A DNA stretch of 22,053 nt, from NCBI GenBank assembly GCA_050697155.1, contig JBOGZD010000042.1:1-22053 (forward strand). Reading direction: 5' to 3'. A model generated the notes under the pieces. It was given only the letters and a program-made list of their open reading frames with translations, had not been told where the DNA came from and ran no database searches. Source of the stretch: JBOGZD01 sp050697155 (GTDB taxonomy: Bacteria; Actinomycetota; Thermoleophilia; Solirubrobacterales; 70-9). The translations under genes were made by a program, and so were the position numbers. The stretch's first letter is position 1, and every line of letters starts with the position of its first letter. Below, piece by piece: positions 1-8,048 of the stretch.

Positions 1-890
1 GCCTCGAACGCCCCGGCGACGGCGTCGCGGACGCCGTCGTCGGGAAGGATGCCGGGGACCGCGCGAGCCGTCTCCCAGCCCGCCGCGGGCAGGCGCGAGC
101 GAAGCTCGGCCTCGAGCGCGTCGAGCTCGCGCTCCGAGTCGGCGGTGACGATGTAGGTTGCCCGCAGGGCGAACCCCGCACCCTCCTCGACGTCGCCGTC
201 GAGCACCAGGCGCTCGAGCATGATCGCGTCCGAGCGCCGGCCCGCGACCGCCTCGAGGGCGACCGAGGCGGCGTCCCGCGGCGCCTCGAGCGCGTCGTCC
301 ATCGTCCGCGCGCCCGCGACCGTCGCGACCAGCCGGCGCATCCACCGCGAGCGCAGGGAGACCGTGTCGATGAACTCGGGATGGGCATAGAGCGCCGCGT
401 CGAGATGATCCCAGGCGCCGGCGGCGGCGGTGAGCGCCTTGCCCCCGCCGCGCTCGACCGTCCCGGGCGCGTGCAGCTCGTCGGCCGGGCAGCCGATCAC
501 CTCCAGGGCGCCGCCGAGGCCCTCGCGGAGGTCGGCGCAGGCGAGGGCGGCGCCGGCGACGCCGCCGGCGAGCGGCCCGTGGCCACAGGAGTGGACCGGC
601 TCGAGCGAGCCGTCCCCGCGCACGGCGGGCACCGCGTCATAGAGGTCGACGATGCCGACCGCGGGCCCGTCTCCCCGGCCCTCGAGCCGGGCGCGAAACG
701 CGGTCGGCAGGCCGGCGACGCCGCGCTCGACGCTGTAGCCGGCGTCCTCGAGCTGGCCGGCGAGGAAGCCGCAGCACTCGACCTCTTCGTGAGCGAGCTC
801 GGGGTGCGCGTGTACGAACCCGATCGCGGCCTCGATCTCGGGGCGGTGCTCGGCCACCGCGGCCAGGAGGCGGTCGTCGAGCTCAGGCAT
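1..890 (-). CDS. M20-family amidohydrolase/peptidase, partial (C-terminus beyond left edge)
   Basis: Open leftward reading frame of 296 visible codons with no stop before the window edge. The ATG at 890 overlaps the stop of the CoxG-like gene (ATGCCTGA), so it is probably translationally coupled and is the last visible gene of the leftward operon. The protein resembles the AbgB/PM20D2-type M20 amidohydrolases, which are di-metal enzymes that cleave amide bonds of small molecules. Visible marks are an N-terminal HAHPELAHEE segment, the metal motif HSCGH at residues 100-104 (usually H-x-C-G-H-N; here followed by Gly) and CPADELH around 134-140, where the family normally has a Glu-Glu pair and this protein has Asp-Glu. 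LYAHPE lies near 168-172. The substrate is unknown. From context it could hydrolyse an N-acyl product of heterocycle ring opening, but that is inference. Confidence 0.85.
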   Translation of the reverse strand, partial: MPELDDRLLAAVAEHRPEIEAAIGFVHAHPELAHEEVECCGFLAGQLEDAGYSVERGVAGLPTAFRARLEGRGDGPAVGIVDLYDAVPAVRGDGSLEPVHSCGHGPLAGGVAGAALACADLREGLGGALEVIGCPADELHAPGTVERGGGKALTAAAGAWDHLDAALYAHPEFIDTVSLRSRWMRRLVATVAGARTMDDALEAPRDAASVALEAVAGRRSDAIMLERLVLDGDVEEGAGFALRATYIVTADSERELDALEAELRSRLPAAGWETARAVPGILPDDGVRDAVAGAFE

Positions 891-1485
891 CGCGCTTCTC
901 CCTTCGGCGCCGGAACAGCCTCTTTACCCGCTCCCAGAAGACGCGCGCCATCAACCGCAGGCCGCTGATCGGCTTCGCGGGCGGTGCCGGCTGTCCGCCG
1001 GCGGCCGTGCCCGTGGCGCTGCCCCCGCCGCCGGCCTCAGCGGGGGCGAACCGGGCCGCGATGCAGCTCGCCATCTCGGCGACGAGGCGGGCGGCGACGT
1101 CGTCGACGACGCCCCTGCCCATCTGCGCGGCGCGGCCGGTGAGCTTGACGTCGGTCACCGTCTCGACCATCGAGCCGGAGTCGCTCGCCGCGACCGCCAT
1201 CGTCATCGTCGCCTTCGCCGTCCCCTGGCCGCGCTGCTCGCGGACGTCGGCGGCGAGCACGGCGCGGTGGGCGGCGTCGTCGTGCTCGTCGATCCGCACC
1301 TTGCCGCGGTAGGTCATCCGCATGGGCCCGAGCTTCACCGCGATGCTCGCCGGATGGGAGCCGTCGTCGTCGCGCGGGCCGACCTCGCCACCGGGGATGC
1401 AGGGCGCGACCCGCTCGAGGTCGACGAGCAGCTCGTAGGTCTCGGGCGGCGCGGCGGGTACCTCGAAGTCGTTCTCGATCCTCAT
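883..1485 (-). CDS. CoxG-like SRPBCC-domain protein
   Basis: A 200-residue protein of the CoxG (carbon monoxide dehydrogenase subunit G) family. The N-terminus MRIENDFEVPAAPPETYELL and the later stretch DVKLTGRAAQMGRGVVDDVA are typical of this START-like fold. The C-terminal tail from about residue 175 is strongly basic (several Arg/Lys clusters after FWERVKRLF) and could associate with the inner face of the membrane. CoxG proteins accompany molybdenum hydroxylases and are implicated in membrane docking or quinone delivery. The molybdenum hydroxylase in this window lies about 14 kb away at 15737-18549, so a functional link is inferred. The gene starts 18 nt after the stop of the upstream permease and overlaps the next gene by 8 nt, so it is part of the leftward operon. 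Confidence 0.88.
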   Translation of the reverse strand: MRIENDFEVPAAPPETYELLVDLERVAPCIPGGEVGPRDDDGSHPASIAVKLGPMRMTYRGKVRIDEHDDAAHRAVLAADVREQRGQGTAKATMTMAVAASDSGSMVETVTDVKLTGRAAQMGRGVVDDVAARLVAEMASCIAARFAPAEAGGGGSATGTAAGGQPAPPAKPISGLRLMARVFWERVKRLFRRRREKRDA

Positions 1486-1503
1486 CCTTCGATCACCTCG
1501 CTC

Positions 1504-2439
1504 TCACTTCTCCCCGCGGACGTAGGGCAGCGCCAGCGCCGACGGCAGGTAGGAGCGGCGGGCGAACAGCACCAGGACGACGATCACGGCGATGAACGGC
1601 AGCATCTGCACGTAGTCGGTCTGGATCTCGACCCCGATCAGCTGCAGCGCGGTGGCGATCGAGAGCGACATTCCGAACAGCACCGCGCCGACGATCGTCC
1701 ACGGCGCCGTGCCGCGGGAGAGCATCGCGATCACGATCGCGATGAAGCCCGCGCCCTGGGTGATGAAGGGGGTGAAGCTGCCGGCGCCGACGATCGCCAG
1801 GTAGGCGCCCCCGAGGCCTCCGAAGGCGCCGGCGCAGAGCGTCGCCCAGCTGCGGGTCGCGGTCACGCTCACCCCCGCCGCGTCGAGCGCCTCGGGCCGC
1901 TCGCCCGCGGCCCTGACGCTGAGCCCGGCCGAGGTGCGGCGCAGCATCCAGCTGACCACGAAGGCGAGCGCGATGCCGACGTAGGCGATCGCGTGCTGGC
2001 TGAACAGGCTCTCCCCGAGCACCGGGATCTCCTTCAGCAGCGGGATCTCGAGCTCGGAGGGGCTGCCGAGACTGGGGCGCGATTCCGCATACTGGGCATC
2101 GTGGAGGAGGCTGGTCGCCCCCTCGGCGAGGAGGATGATCGCGATCCCGATCACGATCTGGTCGAGGTTCAACCGCACGCAGAGCACCGCCATGATCACC
2201 GACGCCGCCGCCCCGGCGACGATCCCGGCGAGCAGGCCGAGCCACTCCGAGCCGGTGTTGAAGGCGACCACGAATGCGAGGTAGGCGCCGAACAGCATGT
2301 AGCCCTCGAGGCCGACGTTGAGCACCCCCGCCTGCTCGGAGACGAGCTCGCCGAGGCTCGCGAACAGCAGCGGCATCGCCGCGACGAGGCCGCCCGCGAT
2401 CAGCGCGGTGAGGAAGTCCTGGCTCAGCAGGTCGCTCAT
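1504..2439 (-). CDS. BMP-type ABC transporter permease 2
   Basis: A 311-residue polytopic membrane protein of the BPD_transp_2 family (RbsC/NupQ/YufQ-like), the second permease of a nucleoside-type importer. The start MSDLLSQDFLTALIAGG is at 2439, where its ATG overlaps the stop of the first permease (ATGA). The family signature LVSEQAGVLNVGLEGYMLFG lies near residues 31-50, and several long hydrophobic segments follow. The open frame continues far upstream of 2439 out of phase with the first permease, but that extension is Arg/Pro-rich and not credible as protein. This permease would pair with the one at 2436-3584 to form the membrane channel. Confidence 0.93.
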   Translation of the reverse strand: MSDLLSQDFLTALIAGGLVAAMPLLFASLGELVSEQAGVLNVGLEGYMLFGAYLAFVVAFNTGSEWLGLLAGIVAGAAASVIMAVLCVRLNLDQIVIGIAIILLAEGATSLLHDAQYAESRPSLGSPSELEIPLLKEIPVLGESLFSQHAIAYVGIALAFVVSWMLRRTSAGLSVRAAGERPEALDAAGVSVTATRSWATLCAGAFGGLGGAYLAIVGAGSFTPFITQGAGFIAIVIAMLSRGTAPWTIVGAVLFGMSLSIATALQLIGVEIQTDYVQMLPFIAVIVVLVLFARRSYLPSALALPYVRGEK

Positions 2440-3584
2440 CTCGACCCCATCTCCCCGGCTCCGATCGCGGGCCGCGGCTCGCCGGCGGGCGCGATGCCCT
2501 CGCCCTCGCCGGCGCGCAGGCGGTCGGCGACCTCGGGCGGAACGAAGCGCATCCCCCGCCCGCGGCGGACGCGCAGGTACTCGATCACCGCCATGAACAG
2601 CAGCATCAAGCCGACTAGCATGAAGAGGATGTCGCTGGTCACCTCGGCCTGGCGGGCCGCGGACTCGCCGCCGATTTGGATCACCGAGAAGGCGATCACC
2701 AAGACCAGCGAGCCGATCGCGTTCAGCCGCGCCAGGAAGACGAGCGGGATCACCAGGAGCCCATAGGCGGGGTTGAAGTCGGCCCGGAAGGAGCCCTGCA
2801 CGCCGAGGATCTCGACCGCCCCCGAGAGGCCGATCAGGGCGCCGCTGATCGCGAACGCGATCACGGTCAGCCGCACCGGCCGCAGCCCGGCGTGCTGCGC
2901 GGCGCGTGGGTTCGCCCCGAGCACCCGCAGGCGCAGGCCGAGCGAGGTCCGGGTCATCAGGACGTGCACGGCGAGGATCGCGACGACGCCGATCACGAAG
3001 CCGAGGTGGATGCGGGTGTCGAAGAGGAGCGGGAAGCGCTCGTCGAAGGCGACCACGTCGGTGCGCGCGACCCCGCCGACGTCGGTTTTGAACGGTCCCT
3101 TGACGAGCACGTTGGCGAACCCGATGCCGATGAACGACATCATCAGCGTGGTGATGATCTCGTTGACCCCGTAGCGGCCGCGCAGGATCGCCGGGATCAG
3201 CGTCCAGGCGCCCCCGACGAGCGCCGCGACCGCCATCGTGATCAGCAGCATCGGCCAGACCCCGAGCGACGCGAGCAGCGACGGGGCGAGGCCGGCGGTG
3301 AGCGCGGCGCCGAGCAGGAACTGTCCGTCGGCGCCGAGGTTCCAGAGGTTCGCTCGGAAGGCGACGACCAGGCCCGCCGCGATCAGCAGCAGCGGGGCGC
3401 TGCGGATGATGCTCTCCTGGAAGCCCTGCCACTCGATCAGGCCGCGCTCGAACATGTCGCCGTAGAAGCTGATCGGGTCGCGCCCGAGCGCGGCCAGCAG
3501 GATCCCGTTGGCGACCAGGGCGAGCACGATCGGGATCGCGGCCACCAGCGTCGCCTCGCCGAGCCGGAGCGCCCGCGCCCTCAC
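2436..3584 (-). CDS. BMP-type ABC transporter permease 1
   Basis: A 382-residue integral membrane protein of the BPD_transp_2 family (NupP/YufP-like). A first hydrophobic helix covers residues 9-33. The family motif AFRANLWNLGADGQFLLGA lies near residues 75-95, followed by many further hydrophobic segments. The C-terminal ~45 residues are hydrophilic and probably cytoplasmic. The ATG at 3584 overlaps the stop of the ATPase gene (ATGA), and its own stop overlaps the start of permease 2 in the same way, so ATPase, permease 1 and permease 2 form one coupled unit. The transported substrate cannot be told from the sequence. Characterised relatives move nucleosides. Here the context suggests an N-heterocycle. 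Confidence 0.93.
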   Translation of the reverse strand: MRARALRLGEATLVAAIPIVLALVANGILLAALGRDPISFYGDMFERGLIEWQGFQESIIRSAPLLLIAAGLVVAFRANLWNLGADGQFLLGAALTAGLAPSLLASLGVWPMLLITMAVAALVGGAWTLIPAILRGRYGVNEIITTLMMSFIGIGFANVLVKGPFKTDVGGVARTDVVAFDERFPLLFDTRIHLGFVIGVVAILAVHVLMTRTSLGLRLRVLGANPRAAQHAGLRPVRLTVIAFAISGALIGLSGAVEILGVQGSFRADFNPAYGLLVIPLVFLARLNAIGSLVLVIAFSVIQIGGESAARQAEVTSDILFMLVGLMLLFMAVIEYLRVRRGRGMRFVPPEVADRLRAGEGEGIAPAGEPRPAIGAGEMGSR

Positions 3585-5197
3585 GCCCCGTTCCCTCCCC
3601 GCGCGACCATCAGGGCGCCGATCCGCTCCTCGACTCCGGGCGCGTTCTCGACCGCCCCGGTGACCTCGCCGCGCGACATCACCACGATCCGGTCGCAGAG
3701 ATCGACCAGCTCATCGATCTCGGTCGAGATCACCAGCGCCGCCAGCCCGCTGACCGCCGACTCGCGGATCTGCTCGCGCACGAACTCCGCCGTTCGCACG
3801 TCGAGGCCGTGGGTCGGCTTGTTGAAGATCACCACGCGCGGCTCGCCCGCCAGCTCGCGCGCCAGCAGCAGCTTCTGGACGTTGCCGCCCGAGAGAGTCG
3901 CGGTGCGGCTGCGCACGCTCGGGGTGCGGACGTCAAAGCGCTCGACCAGGCCGGCTGCGAAGCGCTCGATCTCGTCGCGCCGCTCGGCGCCGGCGCGCCA
4001 GAAGGGCGCCGTGCCGATCCGCTTCAGCACCGCGTTTGTCGCCACGTCGAGGTCGGCGACGGTGCCCTCGCCGATCCGATCGTCGGTGACGTAGCGCAGC
4101 CCCCGGCGCTCGCGCCCGCGAACACCGAGCCGGGTCACGTCCTCGCCGAACAGCACCACCTCCCCGGCCCGCGGGCCTCGCTGCCCGCCGATCAGCTCCG
4201 CCACCTCGCGCTGCCCGTTTCCGTCGACCCCGGCCACGCCGACGATCTCGCCCGCGCGAACCTCGAGGTCGACGTTCCGGAGCCCAACCGCATCGTGACC
4301 GCCGGCCAGCGACACCCCGCGGAGCTCGAGCGCGACCGGGCCGAGCTCGCGCCGCGCTCGCTCGCGGCGTTCCGGTTCGACCTCGATCTCGACCTCGACC
4401 GCGCTGGCGAGCTCGGAGGCCTCCTCCCCGAACATCATCTCGACGATCCGCGTCGACAGCTCGCGCTCCGAGCGCCCGCGGAGCTCGGGCGGCGCCAGCG
4501 AGCCGACCACGCGCCCGGCGCGCAGCACGGTCACCCGGTCGCCGAGCTCGATCGCCTCGTGGAGCTTGTGGGTGATCAACACCACCGCGAGCCCCTCCGC
4601 GGTCAGGCGCTCGAGCTCGTGGCGGAGCTCGTCGTAGCCCTGCGGGGTCAGCATCGAGGTCGGCTCGTCGAGGATCAGCACCCGCGAGCCCTGCCGCCAG
4701 AGCGCCTTGATGATCTCCACCTGCTGCTGCTGTCCGAGCGCCAGGGCGCCGGCGTGGGCGCCGGGGCTGAAATTGACCCCGAGCAGCCCGGCCAGCTCCG
4801 CGAACCGAGCCCGGGCGGCGGCGAGGTCGAGCCGGCCGGTGCCCCCGTGGGAGCCGAGCATCAAGTTCTCGAGCACGCTCAGGGTTGGCACCAGCGTCAG
4901 GTGCTGATAGACGGTGCCGATCCCGAGCTCGATCGCGGCGCGAGGAGAGTCGATCGCGACCGGCCGGCCCTCGAAGCGGATCTCCCCCGCGTCGGGCCGG
5001 TACATACCGGAGAGGACGTTGATCAGGGTCGACTTGCCGGCCCCGTTCTCGCCCAACAGCGCGTGGACCTCGCCGGCGCGCAGCTCGAGGTCGACGGCGT
5101 CGTTGGCGACCACGCCCGGGAAGACCTTGGTGATCCCGCTCAGCTCGCAGAGCGGAGGCGGCTGCGCTTGGCCCTGGTTCTTCTCTGCGGCTGCCAC
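3581..5197 (-). CDS. BMP-type sugar/nucleoside ABC transporter ATPase, two ABC domains
   Basis: A 538-residue double ATP-binding protein (RbsA/NupO-like) that energises the two permeases downstream. Domain 1 has Walker A GENGAGKST at 49-57, Q-loop Gln98, a degenerate signature LALGQQQQVEI near 152-162 and Walker B ILDEPTS with Asp177-Glu178. Domain 2 has a degenerate Walker A (GVDGNGQRE, 323-331), signature LSGGN near 435-439, and FNKPTHGLD near 458-466, where Asn-Lys replaces the usual catalytic acidic position. One functional and one degenerate site is normal for this family. Residues 260-285 form a charged Glu/Arg linker. The start is a GTG at 5197 preceded by GGGGA. The gap to the lipoprotein gene upstream (5198-5261) carries a strong hairpin. 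Confidence 0.94.
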   Translation of the reverse strand: MAAAEKNQGQAQPPPLCELSGITKVFPGVVANDAVDLELRAGEVHALLGENGAGKSTLINVLSGMYRPDAGEIRFEGRPVAIDSPRAAIELGIGTVYQHLTLVPTLSVLENLMLGSHGGTGRLDLAAARARFAELAGLLGVNFSPGAHAGALALGQQQQVEIIKALWRQGSRVLILDEPTSMLTPQGYDELRHELERLTAEGLAVVLITHKLHEAIELGDRVTVLRAGRVVGSLAPPELRGRSERELSTRIVEMMFGEEASELASAVEVEIEVEPERRERARRELGPVALELRGVSLAGGHDAVGLRNVDLEVRAGEIVGVAGVDGNGQREVAELIGGQRGPRAGEVVLFGEDVTRLGVRGRERRGLRYVTDDRIGEGTVADLDVATNAVLKRIGTAPFWRAGAERRDEIERFAAGLVERFDVRTPSVRSRTATLSGGNVQKLLLARELAGEPRVVIFNKPTHGLDVRTAEFVREQIRESAVSGLAALVISTEIDELVDLCDRIVVMSRGEVTGAVENAPGVEERIGALMVARGGNGA

Positions 5198-5208
5198 TTC
5201 GAGTCCCC

Positions 5209-5247
5209 AGGCCGGGCCGGGGCCCGCCTCGGAGCCCGGCCCGGCCT
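5209..5247. promoter_or_regulatory. 13-bp perfect inverted repeat between lipoprotein and ATPase genes
   Basis: AGGCCGGGCCGGG at 5209-5221 is the exact reverse complement of CCCGGCCCGGCCT at 5235-5247, with a 13-nt loop. It lies just after the stop of the BMP lipoprotein gene and just before the ATPase start. No T-run follows on the minus strand, so it is unlikely to be a full intrinsic terminator. Such intra-operon hairpins typically protect the upstream mRNA from 3' exonucleases and lower downstream expression. That would fit the excess of binding protein over transporter that these systems need (inference). Confidence 0.7.
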
Positions 5248-5261
5248 TGTATACGCCTCCT

Positions 5262-6356
5262 CTAACCCTGCCTGATCAGGTCGTCGACCTGAGACCTCTC
5301 CTCGGTCAACGGGACGTCGATCTCGCCGGCGATGATCTGGTCGCGGATCTCCTGGATCTCGCTCCAGGTCTCGTCGTCGATCTGATCGGTCCGGAGCAGC
5401 GAGATGCCGCCGTTCTCGAGGTCGAGCTCATAGCCCTGCTCGCCGAACGTACCCTCGCCGATGTCCGCGATCGCATCCTCGTAGAGCCCGTCGAAGCTCC
5501 AGAGGACGGACGAGAGCAGCACGCCCTGCTCGTCGATCGACGTCTTGTCGCCGATCACGTCGATGAAGCTGACCCCATCGGCGTTCTCGACCGCCTGGAT
5601 CATCCCGAACGAGGAGCCATCGCCCTGTCCGAAGACGACATCGGCGCCGTCGGCGATCACCGCAGCGGTGACTCGCCTGCCGCCCGCGGCGTCGGCGTAG
5701 CCGGCCGGGCCGATCTGGGCGAGCTGGATCTCGACCTCGGGGTCGACCGAGCGGGCTCCGGCGACGAAGCCGCCGGCCTGCTTGTTCCAGTTCGTGTCGT
5801 CGGCCGAGATCACGATCCCGAGCGTGCCGCTCTCGGTCGTGTTCGCGGCCAGCACGCCGGCCAGGTAGGCGCCCTCCTGGCTCGCCGTACCGGCGTTGGC
5901 CGAGACGCCGGGCTCGTTGGCCTCGGGGTTGTCCCAGACCAGGGCCGGCACGCCTGTCTGGGCCGCGACCTCGGGGGCCTGGGTGTTGTAGCCGGAGGCC
6001 TGGGCGACGATGAACTCGGCGTCGCCGGTCGAGAGCTCGCGCAGGATCGCCGGGATGCCCTCGTAGCCGACGCCGTCGGCAACCTCGAGCTCGACCCCGA
6101 GGTCGCTGGCGACCTGCTCCGATGCCTCGACCGCCTGCTGGTTCCAGCCGAAGTCGTTGCCCTCCTCCGGGGCGACGATCCCGAAGGCAGAGATCGCGGC
6201 CTCACCGGCGCCGTCGCCGTCATCGTCGTCGTCGTCACCGCAGCCCGCGGCGAGGCCGGCGGCGAGCAGCAGGGTGGCGACCAGGGCGAGCAGCCTCGGC
6301 CCCCTGCCCCAGCGGCCGCCGCGCCCGCGTTGGAGTTCTGCTTGTCGTGCTTCCAT
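5262..6356 (-). CDS. BMP-family substrate-binding lipoprotein (nucleoside-type ABC importer)
   Basis: A 364-residue secreted lipoprotein. The N-terminus is Arg-rich, followed by a hydrophobic segment (about residues 21-37) and the lipobox LAAGC with Cys39 as the lipidated residue. A run of six Asp (41-46) follows and would act as a flexible acidic linker. The mature domain begins ISAFGIVAPEEGNDFGWNQQ, which corresponds to the BMP/PnrA start (normally ...DKSFNQ), and contains YEGIPAILRELSTGDAEFIV and FGQGDGSSFGMIQA, consistent with the Bmp/Med fold that binds nucleosides or related ligands. The ATG at 6356 has a purine-rich ribosome site (GGAGAGAGGG). It is the first gene of the transporter set and lies 23 nt after the amidohydrolase gene. 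Confidence 0.93.
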   Translation of the reverse strand: MEARQAELQRGRGGRWGRGPRLLALVATLLLAAGLAAGCGDDDDDDGDGAGEAAISAFGIVAPEEGNDFGWNQQAVEASEQVASDLGVELEVADGVGYEGIPAILRELSTGDAEFIVAQASGYNTQAPEVAAQTGVPALVWDNPEANEPGVSANAGTASQEGAYLAGVLAANTTESGTLGIVISADDTNWNKQAGGFVAGARSVDPEVEIQLAQIGPAGYADAAGGRRVTAAVIADGADVVFGQGDGSSFGMIQAVENADGVSFIDVIGDKTSIDEQGVLLSSVLWSFDGLYEDAIADIGEGTFGEQGYELDLENGGISLLRTDQIDDETWSEIQEIRDQIIAGEIDVPLTEERSQVDDLIRQG

Positions 6357-6379
6357 GACCCTCTCTCCTCGTTGGTTCG

Positions 6380-7129
6380 TTAGTTGGGTGCTGCCGTCCT
6401 CGCCGAGACCGGCGCCTCGTCACTGCCGAAGAAAAGCCTGCGGGCGTTCAGCCCGAGGACCCGGCGCCGAGCCTCGTCGTCGAGGCCGCTTGCGTCGACC
6501 TTGCGGATCTCGACGCCGGGATCGTGAAACGGCGCGTCGGAGCCGTACATCACCCGATCGGATCCGACCCGCTCGAAGGCGGTGCGGATCTTCGAGTGCA
6601 TCGGCATCCCCGACGTCTCGAGATAGACGTTCGGGTTGCGGGCGGCGACGTCGATCGCGCCGTTGATGTAGATGATGTTGCCGTGGCCCATGTGGCCGAG
6701 GACGACCCGCAGCTCGGGGAACTGCACCGCCAGCTCCTCGATGCTCCACGGCAGGGTGAAGATCGGATGGCCGCAGTGGACCAGCACCGGCATCCCGCGC
6801 TCGACCAGCAGCTCGGCGACCGGATGGACGATCGGGTCGTTGGGGTGGTAGCCGTCGAGCAGCGGGTGCAGCTTCACCCCGAGGAACTTCGGGTGGTCGA
6901 GGAATCCGGCCGCCTGCTCGGCGCAGTCGGGCTCGCGCGGGTTGGCCCAGTAGAGCGCCCACGCGTTCGGGACCCGCTCGACGATCGTCCGGGTGAGCGC
7001 GTTGTCGGGGTGGAAGACGATCCCGGCGTCGTAGTCGAACTCCTCGAGCAGGGCCACCAGCCCCGGCTCGTCGAGGGCGACGTCGAAAAGCGGAAACTCG
7101 CCGACATGCATGTGGGGATCGACGATCAC
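6380..7129 (-). CDS. PF04909-type metal-dependent amidohydrolase
   Basis: A 249-residue TIM-barrel metal-dependent hydrolase of the amidohydrolase_2 family, whose members hydrolyse C-N bonds or decarboxylate carboxylated rings (as in ACMSD). The proposed GTG start at 7129 puts the metal motif at the N-terminus: VIVDPHMHVGE, with His6 and His8. Later motifs are FLGVKLHP, VLVHCGHP, VVLGHMGHG and VMYGSDAPFHDP, whose His and Asp residues are the expected metal and catalytic ligands. The frame stays open upstream to about 7507, but that extension crosses the divergent promoter region and lacks domain similarity. This is the first gene of the leftward operon. The substrate is unknown. Cleavage of a ring-opened amide or a decarboxylation would both fit the context. 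Confidence 0.88.
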   Translation of the reverse strand: MIVDPHMHVGEFPLFDVALDEPGLVALLEEFDYDAGIVFHPDNALTRTIVERVPNAWALYWANPREPDCAEQAAGFLDHPKFLGVKLHPLLDGYHPNDPIVHPVAELLVERGMPVLVHCGHPIFTLPWSIEELAVQFPELRVVLGHMGHGNIIYINGAIDVAARNPNVYLETSGMPMHSKIRTAFERVGSDRVMYGSDAPFHDPGVEIRKVDASGLDDEARRRVLGLNARRLFFGSDEAPVSARTAAPN

Positions 7130-7158
7130 GCGAGCCGATGGTAATCTATTTGCTAACT

Positions 7159-7177
7159 GTTGACAACTAACAGTAAA
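7159..7177. promoter_or_regulatory. Candidate GntR operator, site 1
   Basis: TGTTGACAACTAACAGTAA sits in an AT-rich island between the divergent amidohydrolase and GntR genes. Its first 17 bases match the site at 10942-10958 at 14 of 17 positions. It contains the imperfect palindromes GTTG-A-CAAC (7159-7168 area) and CTGTT-N7-AACAG. A TTGACA hexamer lies inside it (7160-7165). The position overlaps the probable start region of the leftward operon, so binding here would block transcription. Assignment to the neighbouring FCD regulator is inference. Confidence 0.6.
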
Positions 7178-7184
7178 CCATAGC

Positions 7185-7212
7185 TTGCACGTCCGGGCGG
7201 CTGGGCTAGCAT
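7185..7212 (+). promoter_or_regulatory. Possible promoter of the GntR gene
   Basis: TTGCAC (7185-7190) and TAGCAT (7207-7212) are separated by 16 nt and form a weak sigma70/SigA-like pair. Transcription from about 7219 would exclude the TTG at 7185 as a start codon and support the TTG at 7242 or 7269. The match is weak, and the call rests mainly on position. Confidence 0.3.
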
Positions 7213-7268
7213 CCCGAAGCTGCCCAGGATCGGCCAGCAGATTGAACGAGGAACGACAGATCGGTCGC

Positions 7269-8000
7269 TTGGCCACGCGGCGCGGGAACGGACCCCGGCG
7301 ACTCGAGAACCGCACCCTCAGCGAGCAGGTGCTCGACCAGCTTCGAGAGGACATCCTCTCCGGCGAGCTCGTCGCCGGGGAGGTTCTGGGCGAGGTCGCC
7401 CTCGCGGAGTCGTTCGGGGTCAGCCGCGGGCCGATCCGCGAGGCGCTCAGCCGGCTCGCCAGCGAGGGGCTGGTCACGATGGTGCCGCGGCGCGGCGCCG
7501 AGGTCACGCGGCTGACGCGCCAGGAGTTCCTCGATGCCTACCAGGTCCGCGAGGCCCTGGAGACGCTGGCGATCCGGCTCGCGGTGCCGCGGCTCGGCGA
7601 CGGCGAGATCAAGCGACTGCGCGCCCTCCACGAGGAGATGATCGAGCATGCCGAGCGCGATGAGCTCCAGGGCTTCTTCGAGGCCAACAGGGCCTTCCAC
7701 GGGCAGCTCGTCTCGGCCTCGGGCAACCGCAAGCTGCAGGAGCTCTACCGGCTGCTGCTCGGACAGATGGGCCGCTACCTCGCCCGGTCGCTGGCGCTGC
7801 GCGGGACGATCGAGAAGTCGATCAGCGAGCACGCGGCGATCCTCGCGGCGGTCGAGGCTCGCGACGCGGATCGCGCGGTGAAGCTGATCGCCGAGCACAT
7901 CGAGGTCCCGCAGCGCGAGCTCGCCGAGGGCGGCGCCGACGAGCTGTTCGAGGAGTCCGGCGCCGAGCCAGAGGCCGCGGCGCCGCGCCCTGCCGACTGA
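7269..8000 (+). CDS. GntR-family transcriptional regulator, FCD (FadR-type) subfamily
   Basis: About 243 residues. The winged helix occupies residues 14-78 (TLSEQVLDQLREDILSGELV ... ESFGVSRGPIREALSRL ... MVPRRGAEV). The C-terminal FCD ligand domain keeps the metal-binding set as Asp89 (FLDAYQVREALE), His144 (NRAFHGQLV), His188 (SEHAAI) and His210 (IAEHIE). FCD proteins of this kind usually sense carboxylates, so a pyridine carboxylate inducer is plausible. I chose TTG 7269, preceded by GAGGAA at 7248-7253 (long spacing). TTG 7242 is a possible alternative. TTG 7185 is unlikely because it lies in the promoter region. The gene is divergent from the leftward operon and convergent with the second importer (48-nt gap, no clear terminator). 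Candidate operators lie at 7159 and 10942. Confidence 0.92.
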   Translation: MATRRGNGPRRLENRTLSEQVLDQLREDILSGELVAGEVLGEVALAESFGVSRGPIREALSRLASEGLVTMVPRRGAEVTRLTRQEFLDAYQVREALETLAIRLAVPRLGDGEIKRLRALHEEMIEHAERDELQGFFEANRAFHGQLVSASGNRKLQELYRLLLGQMGRYLARSLALRGTIEKSISEHAAILAAVEARDADRAVKLIAEHIEVPQRELAEGGADELFEESGAEPEAAAPRPAD

Positions 8001-8048
8001 GCGCGGCGCCGATCGACCCGTAACCGCTCTGCGGCGGCCCGCCCCTCG

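Noticed and set aside
4914..6383. A 489-codon plus-strand open frame opposite the BMP lipoprotein
   Set aside because: Antisense shadow of the lipoprotein and ATPase genes, compositionally unlike protein.
7185..7268. Longer GntR start at TTG 7185
   Set aside because: No ribosome site, lies 8 nt after the candidate operator and inside the promoter region, and the added residues have no GntR similarity.
7130..7507. Upstream extension of the amidohydrolase frame to 7507
   Set aside because: It would cross the divergent control region and overlap the GntR coding region. The metal motif is already at the N-terminus with the GTG at 7129.
8001..8048. Bidirectional terminator between the convergent GntR and binding-protein genes
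   Set aside because: Only weak GC-rich complementarity and no T-run on either strand.
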